Shown here: positions 53,211 through 64,000 of the stretch, in pieces
Layout of the letters: each line of letters opens with the position of its first letter
Position numbering within the stretch: the stretch's first letter is position 1
NCBI GenBank assembly: GCA_020081605.1
Contig: JAHREC010000009.1
Span: 4,650,001 to 4,714,000, forward strand
DNA: 64,000 nucleotides
Reading direction: 5' to 3'
Origin: Albifimbria verrucaria
Lineage: Eukaryota > Ascomycota > Sordariomycetes > Hypocreales > Stachybotryaceae
The notes under the pieces: generated by a model
The model's input: only the letters and a program-made list of their open reading frames with translations
What the model was told of the DNA's origin: nothing
The model's database searches: none
Position numbers and translations under genes: made by a program

Positions 53211-56200
53211 TTGAGGGTCAAGTGGTCGTTGCGTTAGTATCAATATTATTTTTCCACCATTGAATCATTGGTGCTCGTCGTCCTCCCTCGGATAGACCAT
53301 CTCCAGGCTCACTCATCCCGTTGCAGCCCCGTCCTCAAAATCTCGGTTCCCCGTGATTTGCGCCCGCCGCCACTCAGCATGGACGAACGTCACTCAAACC
53401 TCAGCAAGCCGAAACGCATCGAAACGGTGTCTCGGGAAGCCCGTCGGGTTTCGTCTGATGGTGTTTGATCCTGCTCGGTGCCGATGCGGTCATTCGGATT
53501 TGGCAAACGCTGTGCTCTGCGTCCGTTTCGGGCAATGTCAGAGTCCTCGTTTGGTTTGGGGTCTCAGCTTGGCCCTCTATCTGCACAAGGGGTTGCTGCA
53601 GGCCATCAGGAGTTGGTCCTGGCCACTCTGCAGTCCTCTGTGCTGTACTACGTACTATGTACGGTACCTACATGCTCACCTGCCCAATGCATTGCCTATG
53701 CGCCGCCGGATCTTCAACCTCTTCTCTTCTGCCGATTGCTTGGCTCCGGACAGAGTTGCATATGCGGTCAGAGAGACAGACGCACGCGAATCGTATTGTG
53801 TCCAGTCTACGCGCTAGACTAAAATGCAATTCTAGAATAGCAACGGCTCGGCCCGAAGAATTAAAATAATATCAATAGTGAGAAATAAAAAGTAGGAAAA
53901 AAGAAACGTGGTGCAGACCCTACATTGCCTGCTTGACAATGACGATTGCTGACGACGTAGTCAATATGCCACACACCACACTCACACACACTTACACGCA
54001 CACAACCGTTGATCTCAACTCCCAACACCCAAACGGATCTCGTCCTGAATCAACTTCCCCTCCTCCTCATCAGCCTTGAGAACGGGTCTTCATCCCTGCC
54101 CACCACCTCCCCTCTCCGTCCCTCCGTCCTGAAGGTTGAAACGAAACAACCCATGACATGCTCCGCCTCCCTGTCGCCAGCAAGCGTTCGCTTCGGTTGC
54201 CTTGTTCATGCCCTTGCTCCCCTCCTCCCCTCCTCCCTTCCACATACGAGCGGCTCGGCCGTGTTAGACGCGGCCGCGCAGCACAGGCGCCCTTGCATGG
54301 GCGGAATGCCGATGCACGCTGTGGCTGCGCCCAGCCTCCCGGAGAGGGCATTTGAAATCAGCATGGGTTCTTCCAGTGAATGAGTCGGTGCCGTGATTCG
54401 CAACGGCTGCACGGAAGAGGCGCGGGCTGGAGCCTTCCGATCCTGAGTCCGAGTTCCATGTTACCCAGGCAGAGGAGAGTAACACGGCCGTAACTCTAAT
54501 TACCGCTGGCCATCTTCCCGGGCGTCTCTATGCCTTCTCCAAGAGCACTATACGGTCCATGCCGTGTCTCGAACCTCTCCCAGCTTCAGCTTCAGCTTTC
54601 ATCCAGCCGGGTTTTACAGACCGCCTCCAACACAACTTCCTTCAATCGCCAGCCGCAAATCCGCAACCTTTCTCCCCAACCAACCTTTCTCCCCCGGTCT
54701 CCTCTAAGCGCCGAGGGCGTCAACCGACCAAACAGGTCCCTGCAGCTTGCAGAAGAAAAGGCAAGAAACCACGTCCTTCTCGCTGCCCACGAGGGCATTG
54801 CATGCGCAGCCGCACCCCTTCGTCATCCAGTTCATTCATCCCGTCTGGCCGGCCCCGCCCTTGGCTGATGCTCCCTGATCCCTGTCCCACGCCCACGCAT
54901 TGGCCAAACCATATGCCCCAGGGCCTTGTGCTATTTTTAGTTATTTATAGAAACAAACCGAGCTAGGCCCAACCGTCCGCAAATCGTCGTTGCCAACGCC
55001 CGGTCAGTTGGAGAAACAGATCGTCATCGTGGGTTTCTCGGTATGGTACACGATAGTGCGGTACTCACACCTCGTCCATGTTCCTCCGCCCACCTGGTCC
55101 ATCTCTCCGTCTCTCTTTTTCTTTCCTACTTCCTTTCTCCCCCTGGATTTTTAGTCCAAGGTACTTTGACAGTTGCTGGCCCCTCTCGGCCTGCTGCCGG
55201 CCTGGTGGACCCCGCTGAAAACTTGTCGTTTCGTGATATCGTCGTGGTTTCGAAACTAACTAGTTCCCCGTCTTGTCCAGCTAAACCAACTAACAAGCAG
55301 CCGGCCAACCAACCAACCTCCAAAACTCCGCTCGCTCACTCTCGACCCTCACCTCCCACGTTCATGCGCATCACTCGGCAACACGTTCTTTCGCCGATCT
55401 GGTGAGACTCCTCTGTGCCATGCACACACCACCCGCAGCACCCTCGCTTACCCTCCCTCAGACCACATGTGTCGGTCGCCTCGTTTATGCGGCCCGCTCT
55501 CTTCCCCTCTTTCTCGCTCTCCCCTCCCTGGCCTGGACTCCCTCCAGATACCAGGCTGCTTCCAGAACATCTCCGCATACACTGCCCTGTGCTTCCCTGG
55601 CATTTTCGTCCGTGGCTTGATCAACGTGTGCATGTTGTATTTTCTCTCCCAACCCACCTTGACAAAGTCCTGCACTTCGAATCACAGCAAAGACAGCGTC
55701 GCAGGCGGCTGCGCTTATCAGCAACTCGTCTTACCAAGATTTACCATTCCACAGCCTGTTGTCGAGCTGATCCTTTTCGGTACTACGCTGTCACACTTGG
55801 TTGTCAACCAACAGCATGGAGACGATCAATGATCTTCCAGCCACGATGCATGTCTGCTTGTTCCTATTCTCAGTTTTGGGTATGATTGCTAAACTCGAGT
55901 TTCCCTTTTCTTTCTGCCGACCAATTCCAGCTCTGCTTAACCGCCAGCCCGGTGTTGCCCCTAAGTGCATGTTCATAATCCCTTTTCGCCAGAACTCCAT
56001 AACTTAAAACCGTAAATGATGCCACCAACACATCTCCTCCTTCTTTCGCTATGTACCTATTGTTACAACACACGTCGTATCCTCGAGCTATTCTTGGTGA
56101 GCACTCATGCCGGCAATCAACAAGTCGTTTGTCGCTCCTCCGCGCAAATAGTCAGTTTAGTAGATTCGGTTCAAGTTCACATCGCCATCCATGGCCCACG

Positions 56201-56466
56201 CTGATCTGATCAGCTTGGTGACCCAGCACTGCCGGCGGCCGGCGCATTGTAGTTGCCGAATCCACCGTGTTCTGCCGCACCGTTGTCCGCTTTCATCGTA
56301 CCATTAAGCAAGGGGCACAACCTTTGTAAGTCAACGTTAGCAAATATCCTCCAGAATCAGTGTGCGAGTAAGGAAAATGTGGAAGAAAAAAATCCGGCGT
56401 TTTGGTGGTGTGTCTCCGATCCATATCCCCAATGTCGTGTTTCGCTGCCTCGTCACCTCTCCGGAT

Positions 56467-59400
56467 TTAGACCACTTGTCTAAGCAGTCTTTCTCTTTCT
56501 TCCCGGGCCTCCTGTTGTAGCTGGGCTTTCAAAGCTTTGAATTCGGCTCTTTCATCCCGCTCCCGCTGCTGAGCCTCCAGTCGTTCCTGTTTGAGTCTGT
56601 CTTTTTCGTCTCGCGGTTTTTCTTGCTTCAGCCCTTTGACAACTCCTTCGTGATGCAGCCGCTTTTTCTCGACACGTCGTTGCTCTTGGTCGTGCTTTCG
56701 CATAAGATCGCCGAGCTTACTCTTATTCGTCTTCGCTCTCCGGTCCCTCCTCCGGGAACCACCTCCAACTTCGTCGAAAGCACACCACCAATCAAAAGGA
56801 GATGATGAGGGAGGGAAATAGGGGTGTCATACTTCTTATTGGTCTTGATATGGCCAACTTGTCCGCAATTAGCGCACTTGCGGGTCGTGCCAGTGAGGAC
56901 CTTATCTGCTCCGCTGGCTTTAGGAGATCCTGCATCGCCAGCGCTTGCTTTTGGTGCAGCTCTTTTTGTTGCTCTCGGGCTTGTCGTCGAGCCTTATTCT
57001 TCTCCAGTCGTTCAAGCTCCTTTTGATTCTAGCATATATTAGCAACAAGATTCTGATGCCGAATCGAGAAAAATCCTTACCTAATGCCTGCAAGACGGTC
57101 GTGGTCGGCATTGCCCGTAGGTCGAGCGCTGTAGATGCTGTAGAGAAATATACGTAAGCAGGGGCTCTCAACTCCAAACCAGTGAAGTCTACGCCTGAAC
57201 CTGCATGCCCTGGGCCATGGGAAATTGGCCTGGACGTGGTAAAGTTCTTGGCGAGGGTAGCCCATCTGTGCAGCGCCTTGACAGAAAGTGGCAGCTTGCG
57301 CCAGATATGGGGTGGGCGTCTGGAAACATGAATAAATCGAAGAAAATCTTTGACATACTCCCTGAGCTCCAAGTCTGCTTCGGTTCGCCGTTTCATGTAC
57401 TGAGAAATGACAACGGGGTCGTGAACGACTTCGGTTCGTGTTTGGGTGCTACCGTCAGCAAGTCGGATTTCGCGGGTAATTCGTATCGCGCGCTTCAGGT
57501 GTCGACTGGAGGATGTCAAACCACTAATCTGACTGGCCCCTTCGTCGAATTGTGCCGGCGTGGCCACCGACTGTACGTTAAACCGGTCGTCTTCGTCTTC
57601 CGTCACAGCCACATCCTTGTCGTCGTGTTCCTGCGGGTCCGATAACGTCGACTTCTGCTTCTCCCAGATCTCGCGGATGCCTTCCTCGTACATTGCTTGC
57701 TGCTTCTTGACGTTGTATGCGTGACCACCGTTGGCTCGCTTCTCGCGTTCCATGGCGTCGGCCGATGTTGCGAGTGGTCCTTGAACTGCTTCGATGTACC
57801 CACCTTTCATTGACGTTCGAATGAAACTGAAACCTAAGCCGTGGCCAGTAGGATCACCTTCGCCATGCAGCTGAAGCATGGCCTTTTGGGCACACGCATC
57901 GATAAATGCCTTGGTGGTCTTCCAAGGTGCCATCTTATCGGCAAGTGTTTCTTCCTGCTTCTCAGCCATCTTCTTAGATCCTTTCACCACCTTGCTTCCA
58001 TCGTCGTCGATATCGTCCTCTTCCCCTTCTGCATCGGGCACAGCTGCTTCCTCATCAAAGTTTGCGTTTCTTGGGTCGTACCCAGCGTCTTCAAGTTCCT
58101 TGATACCAAGTTGCATGGCATCCAGCAAGCTGACTTCCTCCGGCTTAATCATAGACCGGATAGCGTTCTCGTCAGGCAAAACTTCGCCAGGCTTGAGGCG
58201 CCACATGCCCTTCTCGTTGCTGTCTCTGTCGTATTGCAAAAATTCTTTCAATTTCTGTCGGTTCTGGGTATCTGTTGAATCGGCGATGTGCTTGGTTATA
58301 TCAGACAGCTGGCAGTTGTCTGTAGCACTGTGCCGAATCATACGGAAAGCTAGCATCTTCATTCGGTTCTTCGAAGCATTGGTCACCTTTCTGCTGTGCG
58401 GCCCTGGTACATCCACGGATGGAAAGGTCTGACCAACAACATGAAGATGATCAATCTTATGAATATACCAGCGTGAGCCTTCCACACCAGTCGTGCTGCG
58501 AATGACGAGAAAATCTGTGCTTCTGGGGTTGTGCTTGAAGACTGGTGCACGATACATCTCGTTATGCAGAGTTGGTACGGTCTCGCCAGGGTCAACGGTT
58601 CCAAAGAGTGAGAAGGGTGAACGATCTTCAGGTAGAAGCATACGGTACTCGCCCAGGTCCTGCTTTGGTAGCTGCTCGTCTTCATTGTTGTCTTTACGTC
58701 GGTAGTAGTTGATAAGCTTGTTGCCCATGGCGAAGTTGTTCAGGACCCTTGGTCTCGGTTCACAATACTCGAACAAGACCGCAGTAGAGTTGTCGCTCAT
58801 ACTCAAATCCTTGGAACTTAGGAACACCTCGTGCGCCTTTCCCTTCTTAAGCTTCTTCTTGTGATGGATAGGCTTGTCGAATCTGATGACATGGCCAGCA
58901 AACTTCTTATACCTGAAGCGCGGGCGGTGGTACTCGTCGGTCGTGCCACTGAGCTTGACCTTGTAATATGGCCACGAGAGCTTGATAGCTGGCATACCAT
59001 GTTCAACCGAAATGTTGCCCAGGGTGGCTCGAACCTTGCTCTGATGGTTCTCTTTGAGCAGCTCGTAAGCTTCGTCGTTGGAAAGATTGAAGCGCTGTGC
59101 AACATTTCGCCCCATGGTTCCGTCGGCCATGCGCTTGCCACTGGACTCGGTGCGCGGTCGCTTGGCATTGCGACTGGTGTCCTGGGTTTCGATAAGAAGA
59201 TGCGGGTCGGTCACGTCCAAGTGCACCCGCTTAGCGCCACGTCGAGTCGCTTCTTCGAAATTGTCGAATGATGGCGCTGCGTACCGAGGAATCTCTGGTA
59301 ATCCTAATTTTATAACCCTGCGCTTCTTTGGTCGTGGTTGAGAGTCATTGGCCATGTCCATGAGAAATTCGGCATCCCATTCATCGTCGGGTTCCATTTC

Positions 59401-60375
59401 ATCAACGTCGCGCTTCTTCGTAACGCGCTCTTGCTCAGCCGCTTGATGAGATTGGAACTCAACCTCAACGGTATCGATATAGGCGCCCCAGTCCTCGCAA
59501 GCTAATTCAATATCGCGCAGGCTGAAGCCCATGACCGTCTCTGACTCTGAATCTTGGTCGACATCGAACTGCTCTGCGTTGTCTGCCTCATCTATATTGA
59601 TTTCGCCACATTGAACAAGTCCCTTGGCTGCCCCTCTTGCAGTCTCTGCTTCGTGGTCGATGTAGCCGGGCCAGGGATACGGAACTGTTTCTCTTGGTCG
59701 GGAGCGAGCTCCAGACTAAGTTTGCTAGTAACGAGGTGTTTCGGCTTCTTCGGTGGCTTCTTCTCTTTCCAAATGGCTTTTTCGGGGGCAAGAGTTCGCT
59801 CCATGTAAGTATTTGTCCTTTCTTGAAAGCCGGCCATGTGGCTTTGACAAGGTCTTCGACGGTCTCGGCCGGTGCAGGGATGTCGGGATCTTGGTTCGCG
59901 GAGCCATGGGAATGAGGTTCTGGATCAAAGTTGATACCGGGATCGAAATCAAGGCCAAGGAAATTGTTGGCTGAGCCGCTGGCGTGGGAGTCGTCCGCCG
60001 CATCGGCATCTCGAACCTGGGGAGCAGGAGACGAAGGGTCAGGGACTGGGTCTATGGGGAAGACGCGCCCTCGCCAAACAGATCGTCCGCATCGTTACTG
60101 GTACCGCCATCGTCTGTCAGCCCGGGCAGCTCCATAGATGTGCCAACCGTGGGCTCCTCCTCTTCAGGAAGATCATCATCACTGATGTCCTCGAAGTCCT
60201 GTGCATCATCGGCCTTGTTTGTCTGATCGAATGGTGTATCGTCGAACTTGAGGCCGCTGTTGCCGCCGCCTTGAGAGTCTTCGAGAAGCTTCGTAATCTC
60301 CCGCTCGTCGGCGGCGTCCTGGGCCTTCCAGTCCTTCTCGTCAAACGACGAGAACTCGTTGTCTCCGTCACCCAT
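56467..60375 (-). CDS. taf1: TFIID subunit 1 (TAF1)
   Basis: TAF1 is the largest TFIID subunit, a nuclear scaffold binding TBP and promoter DNA. The ATG at 60375 opens an acidic TAND-like region (FSSFDEKDWKAQDAADE). The conserved core begins GFSLRDIELACEDWGAY and includes AQRFNLSNDEAYELLKE, MPAIKLSWPYYKVKL and the winged-helix region around QLSDITKHIADST. A zinc knuckle, TRKCANCGQVGHIKTNKK, closes the canonical part. Introns lie at 57138-57358 (221 nt, GTATGT donor) and about 57029-57080. Six one-base gaps break the frame: 60056-60059, 59778-59782, 59604, 57021-57024, 56963-56967 and 56821-56824. The last leads into a charged helical tail ending at 56467 (LGDLMRKHDQEQRRVEKK); whether that tail belongs to TAF1 is uncertain. 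Confidence 0.88.
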
Positions 60376-61672
60376 GTTGGTAGTTTGTCGTACTGTTCCC
60401 CTTCAACACCTCCAAGTACGTGGTGCGCACTGCAATCCTTAGACCATATCTCGGCGGCCGGGGCTCCTGATCGCGACGCGTCTCGGATGCGCAGTAAGGA
60501 TGGATGAAAAGGTCGTGGATGGCGATATGGGTTGGCGCAGCTTGGGATCACGTTAGGAAACAGATGCCTTGCAGAAGGAAGGTTCACGCACCTGCACGGC
60601 TGCTGAGTCAGCCCGCGGTGGACCCAAACGTTCAAGGTGGGGGCCTGTGCATTGCCTCTTTCGATGAGGTGCAACGGCTCTAGCTATTGTCCAGAAGCAA
60701 GACAATAAGGCTCAGATGGTAAAAGGAACAAATATTTCCGCTGGTAGATGTTCGTAAGATAAGGATTTTCTACTATGAGGGTTCTCCTCGTAAAGTATAA
60801 TTCGCATGTTTTGTTAGGTGATGTTTCTCCTTGTGATGTACAAGGTAAAGTTAGATAGCTTGAAGAGTTATCATGATTAGTGACAAGCCCAGACACCTGT
60901 AGGCTCTTATAGCCGATATGGATGCTCTCATCAGGGACTTAATTGCCAGGGTTCATTCTATCTCCGCGGCTACTTGCGTTGGTAGGCTAAGCTACGCACA
61001 GCCAACTACAGATGTAACCTTGGTAACGTACATAACTGAGCTACTATGACAACAGAGATCACCCGTAAATGCACCATCATCTCCACCCCAGATACCGAGA
61101 CAATCCGTAGTTAATTCCATAACTAAGTCAGTTCACAAGTATTCCTCGAATGTACTTTATGAGGTTGACCTTTGCTGTTCCGATCTCGGCTTGGACTCAT
61201 GCGATGTAACATTCCCTCTAGGGTAGCGAGCCCCGGCAAGCCGCATCTGTAAGTCAGCCTACACAGAGGGATATGGGAAACGAGCATAGAGAGAGTGAAA
61301 GACATGCACGCCTTGCTTATGCCGAGATTAAAGTATTCTGAACTATAAGATCTACTAGGGTTTGGCATTGATGGTAGCCCCTGGAAGAGTTTTAGTGCCC
61401 AAATACGACCACACCAATCCTGAGCATCACGACACCCTCGTGGGACATGACGCATCCCCAAGGTGTGGTACACAGCGTCTTCATCAACAACTATCACGTA
61501 AAGTTGTATGCAGCCCCGAAGGACCTACGATAATATTGCGGAGACAAGGCCTCGTCATATCGTGTACTATTCGTTTGGCGTCTCCAGTATTTAGAACCCC
61601 ACCCCATCCAACTTACTCCTCTTCCTTTTGGACCTCTGCTTATAGTACACTCAACAACATCAATACTACACT
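60376..61672. promoter_or_regulatory. Divergent intergenic region between TAF1 and D-serine dehydratase-like gene
   Basis: The two genes point away from each other, so both promoters lie here. Reading frames are short and no gene was recognised. A TATAGTA about 30 bp before the ATG at 61673 (61640-61646) may act as a core promoter element. Confidence 0.4.
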
Positions 61673-63176
61673 ATGCCTGCAGTAATTCCCAAGGACGAGC
61701 TCAAGGCTCAATTCGTGGGCAAATCACTCAATAATGTCCAGACTCCTCGTGCGGTGCTCGACTTGGCGAAGCTTGAAGTCAACTGTGAGCGCATGCTCGA
61801 TGCTGTTGCTCGGCTAGACCTTGGCTGGCGCCCGCATATCAAAACACACAAGGTTTGTGCCAATAATTACAAGGAGCATAGAATTGGCCATTGCTAAAGT
61901 GCGAAAGACGACCGAACTTTTGAGGCTGCAGGTTGGTGACGATACTTCAACCCCAGCCAACATTGTAGTGTCAACTATTCTGGAGGCGGAAAATGCGACG
62001 CCCTTTTGAAGGAATACCAGCAAAAGGGTCGAAAAGTCAATGTACTTCCACCTTGATCTGTACTCTTACTTCGACCAGCTACTTATGGCTCCAGATACTC
62101 TATGGCTTTCCTGTCTTCCCGTCGGCAGTCGACCGCCTGGCAGACGTCGCCAAGCAGCTAGGACCTGGCGGACTGTCTTTAATGGTTGACCACCCGGATC
62201 AGCTTCACCAAGTAGAAGCTGTGTCAAGCAAAGCTGGACATGCCACCCTCGTTTATATCAAGGTCGACATGGGATATAGACGGGCTGGCGTGATCCCTGG
62301 TACCGCCGACTGCGAGAACCTCATCGCACAGGTACTTGCCAAGGAGGACGCTGGCGCGTGTGTGTTCCATGGTATTTATGCACACGCTGGCCAGTCTTAC
62401 GAGGCCCGTAAGGATTGGCAAGCTCTGGACTACCTCGCGGCAGAGTTCAAGTCACTGCAAGATGTGGCGACTTCGATCTCGGCAAAGCGTCCTGGCCATG
62501 AACTTACTCTATCGGTGGGAGCTTCACCGACAGCAACGAGTCTACAGCATCCCGACGTAGCCGTCCAACAAAACGGCGCGTCCGATCAAGTAGTGGCCCC
62601 CATCAACAACTTCCTCCATAACCTCAAGGGCAATGGCTACAAGCTCGAGGTCCACGCAGGCGTCTATCCCACGCTTGATCTCCAGCAGTTGGCAACGCAC
62701 GCCCGCGACTCCACTCTGCTTTCCGCATCGTCCATTGCCATCTCGATCTTGTGTGAAGTTGCGTCGTTATACCCTGGCCGCGGAGCTGAGGGCACCACGG
62801 AGGCTCTCATCAATGCCGGCTGTTTGGCGCTGGGCCGCGAGCCATGCGCCGATTTGGGCACTGAGAAGGGTCAGCACTACGCAGGCTGGGGCATCGTGAT
62901 GCCGTGGGGCATTGACAACCCAGTGCCAGGCAAGGAATTCCCTGCCGAGCATGGTGGATGGCAGGTGGGCAAGGTGAGTCAGGAACACGGCATTCTCAAG
63001 TGGAAGGGCGATGCCGCGGCGCAGATACCGTTGTCGTACGGCCAAAGGTGCGAATCTGGCCGAACCATTCATGCGTCGCCGGCAATGGATTTGATCACTA
63101 CTTGATCGTAGACAGCCGCAACACCGGCAGTGAGGATGTAATTGTAGACGTGTGGCCAAGATGGAGAGGATGGTAG
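61673..63176 (+). CDS. D-serine dehydratase-like PLP and zinc enzyme
   Basis: This fold-type III PLP enzyme (alanine-racemase-like N-terminal barrel) would deaminate D-serine to pyruvate and ammonia; D-threonine aldolase is the close alternative. Exons are 61673-61852, 61908-62041 and 62095-63176. The PLP lysine is in WRPHIKTHK at the end of exon 1. VYIKVDMGYRRAGV, FHGIYAHAGQSY, LSVGASPTATS and EVHAGVYPTLDLQQL are barrel motifs. The zinc ligands His and Cys are in VRIWPNHSCVAGNGFDHY near the C-terminus, the hallmark of eukaryotic D-serine dehydratases. Two one-base gaps occur: 62001-62003 (restores ATPLLKEYQQKGRKVN) and 63047-63048 (joins SYGQ to the zinc motif). The gene probably detoxifies or catabolises D-amino acids. 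Confidence 0.87.
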
Positions 63177-63572
63177 TGTATTATGTCTAAAAAGACAATG
63201 GATTCTGAGTGCATCATAGAGCAATCCACAAGTCATCTATTTAATACCGCTACCCGTAAGAGCAAGAATCCCATAGTCCACGATGGTCGAAGCCATCTCT
63301 ACCTATAAACCAGTATTCCAAATGACTCGCCGACTGAGCGAGATGCCATGCTATGACCATATAGCCGCCGTAGTAACGTACAATGGAGCGTGAATAAAAC
63401 AAAACCAACGCCGATTTTAGGTCATTATCGTCTAAACGACGGTGGTATCAAAGGTGCGATTTCGGCACGCTGGGTGATGCGAGCAAGACGATGCGAGAAG
63501 AAAATTAACGCGTAGGTCGTCGTAAAAAGAGGAGAACAAGGACGAGTACGAATCACGGCTTGGGTGAAGTTC

Positions 63573-64000
63573 TTAAGCCATGAAGACAGCAGCGACAACG
63601 GCGGAGCCGATGACGGGCCAGAGACCCAGCGTCTCGAAGTAGGACTGCATACCGATACCTGCCGAGTCACGGTCGTCATAGAAGTTTTGCGTGTCGACGG
63701 CTTCGTCGTTGTTGGAGTCGGCGGTAGTGCCGTTGGGCAGCGTACCGTTGATGAGGAAATAATCCTTGTCCTTGTAGCGACCGACGTTGATGACGTCCTT
63801 ATCGAGGGCGGCGTACGAGCCGTTGCCAACAAGGTCCTTCATGAGATCCTCGTTGACATCATCACCACAGCCGCAAACGGCGTACTGGGCGCAACCGCAC
63901 ATGACGTGACGCGTCTCATCCTTATCCGTAGTGGCGTTGTGGTAGGTGTAAGTGTTTTCGCCGTCATTGTCATCGTAGTCGTAGACGTGAGCGCCGTAGA
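63573..64000 (-). CDS. DUF7732-like cell-surface protein, 3' part only
   Basis: The frame enters from beyond the window edge and stops at 63573-63575, giving the last 141 residues. The visible part has an Asp/Tyr/Asn-rich stretch (VYDYDDNDGENTYTYHN), a Cys cluster CGCAQYAVCGCGDD, a domain with GRYKDKDYFLINGTLPNGT and several N-glycosylation sequons. The C-terminus is hydrophobic (LGLWPVIGSAVVAAVFMA), which could be a GPI-attachment signal. Fungal proteins with this CGC...CGC block are annotated as DUF7732 and have no known function. No frame break is seen in the portion present. Assignment is by memory of the family pattern, so moderate confidence. Confidence 0.7.
   Translation of the reverse strand, partial: YGAHVYDYDDNDGENTYTYHNATTDKDETRHVMCGCAQYAVCGCGDDVNEDLMKDLVGNGSYAALDKDVINVGRYKDKDYFLINGTLPNGTTADSNNDEAVDTQNFYDDRDSAGIGMQSYFETLGLWPVIGSAVVAAVFMA

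Larger units (their letters stand above)
49667..56466. other. 6.8 kb gene-poor region upstream of rlm1
   Basis: No recognisable protein gene lies in this stretch. The largest frame (49909-50769, minus) is an overlapping Ser/Pro/Phe-rich translation of a pyrimidine tract, best read as rlm1 leader or promoter DNA. Microsatellites cluster here (listed separately). The remainder shows many short frames on both strands with no domain, signal peptide or consistent splice sites. A long non-coding RNA or a lineage-specific gene cannot be excluded. Confidence 0.5.

Overview
The window is nuclear DNA from a filamentous ascomycete (Pezizomycotina, most likely Sordariomycetes). The evidence is short GT-AG introns of mostly 49-86 nt, a tRNA-Cys(GCA), and typical fungal proteins: Gup1, Rlm1, TAF1, a HET-domain protein, a Zn2Cys6 regulator, a rhodopsin-domain membrane protein and a DUF7732-like protein. 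Intergenic stretches are long and carry ATCC, TAGG and GGTAA microsatellites. No transposon, virus, CRISPR array or bacterial operon was seen. The placement comes from protein resemblance only.

Layout. 0-12 kb: a conserved helical protein (-), a FAR-17a/AIG1-like membrane protein (+), gup1 (-), a small Cys-motif protein (+) and a rhodopsin-domain protein (-). 14.7-17 kb: a short secreted tyrosinase (+) and a second small Cys-motif protein (+). 17-31 kb: an apparent beta-galactoside utilisation block, with an eight-exon Zn2Cys6 regulator (-), a lactose-permease-type MFS transporter (-) and, divergent from it, an intracellular GH2 beta-galactosidase (+); next come an FAD monooxygenase (+) and a hexose-type MFS transporter (-). 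36-41 kb: a GT64 glycosyltransferase (+), a HET protein (-) and tRNA-Cys (+). 41-50 kb: an Osm1-like fumarate reductase fused to cytochrome b5 (-), a FAS1-domain protein (+) and the MADS-box factor rlm1 (-). 49.7-56.5 kb is gene-poor. 56.5-64 kb: TAF1 (-), a D-serine dehydratase-like enzyme (+) and the 3' part of a DUF7732-like gene (-).

Working together. The permease would import lactose or another beta-galactoside, the GH2 enzyme, which has no signal peptide, would cleave it in the cytosol, and the neighbouring regulator is a natural candidate controller. The arrangement recalls the divergent LAC12-LAC4 pair of Kluyveromyces lactis.

A cross-cutting feature is sequence quality. About 34 frame breaks interrupt 13 otherwise well-conserved genes. 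Every one can be explained by a missing base (two bases at one site), usually in a C/G or A/T homopolymer. Seven other genes are intact. This looks like homopolymer under-calling rather than pseudogenisation, so the gene models below bridge those sites. Intron borders were placed by eye from splice consensus and reading phase.
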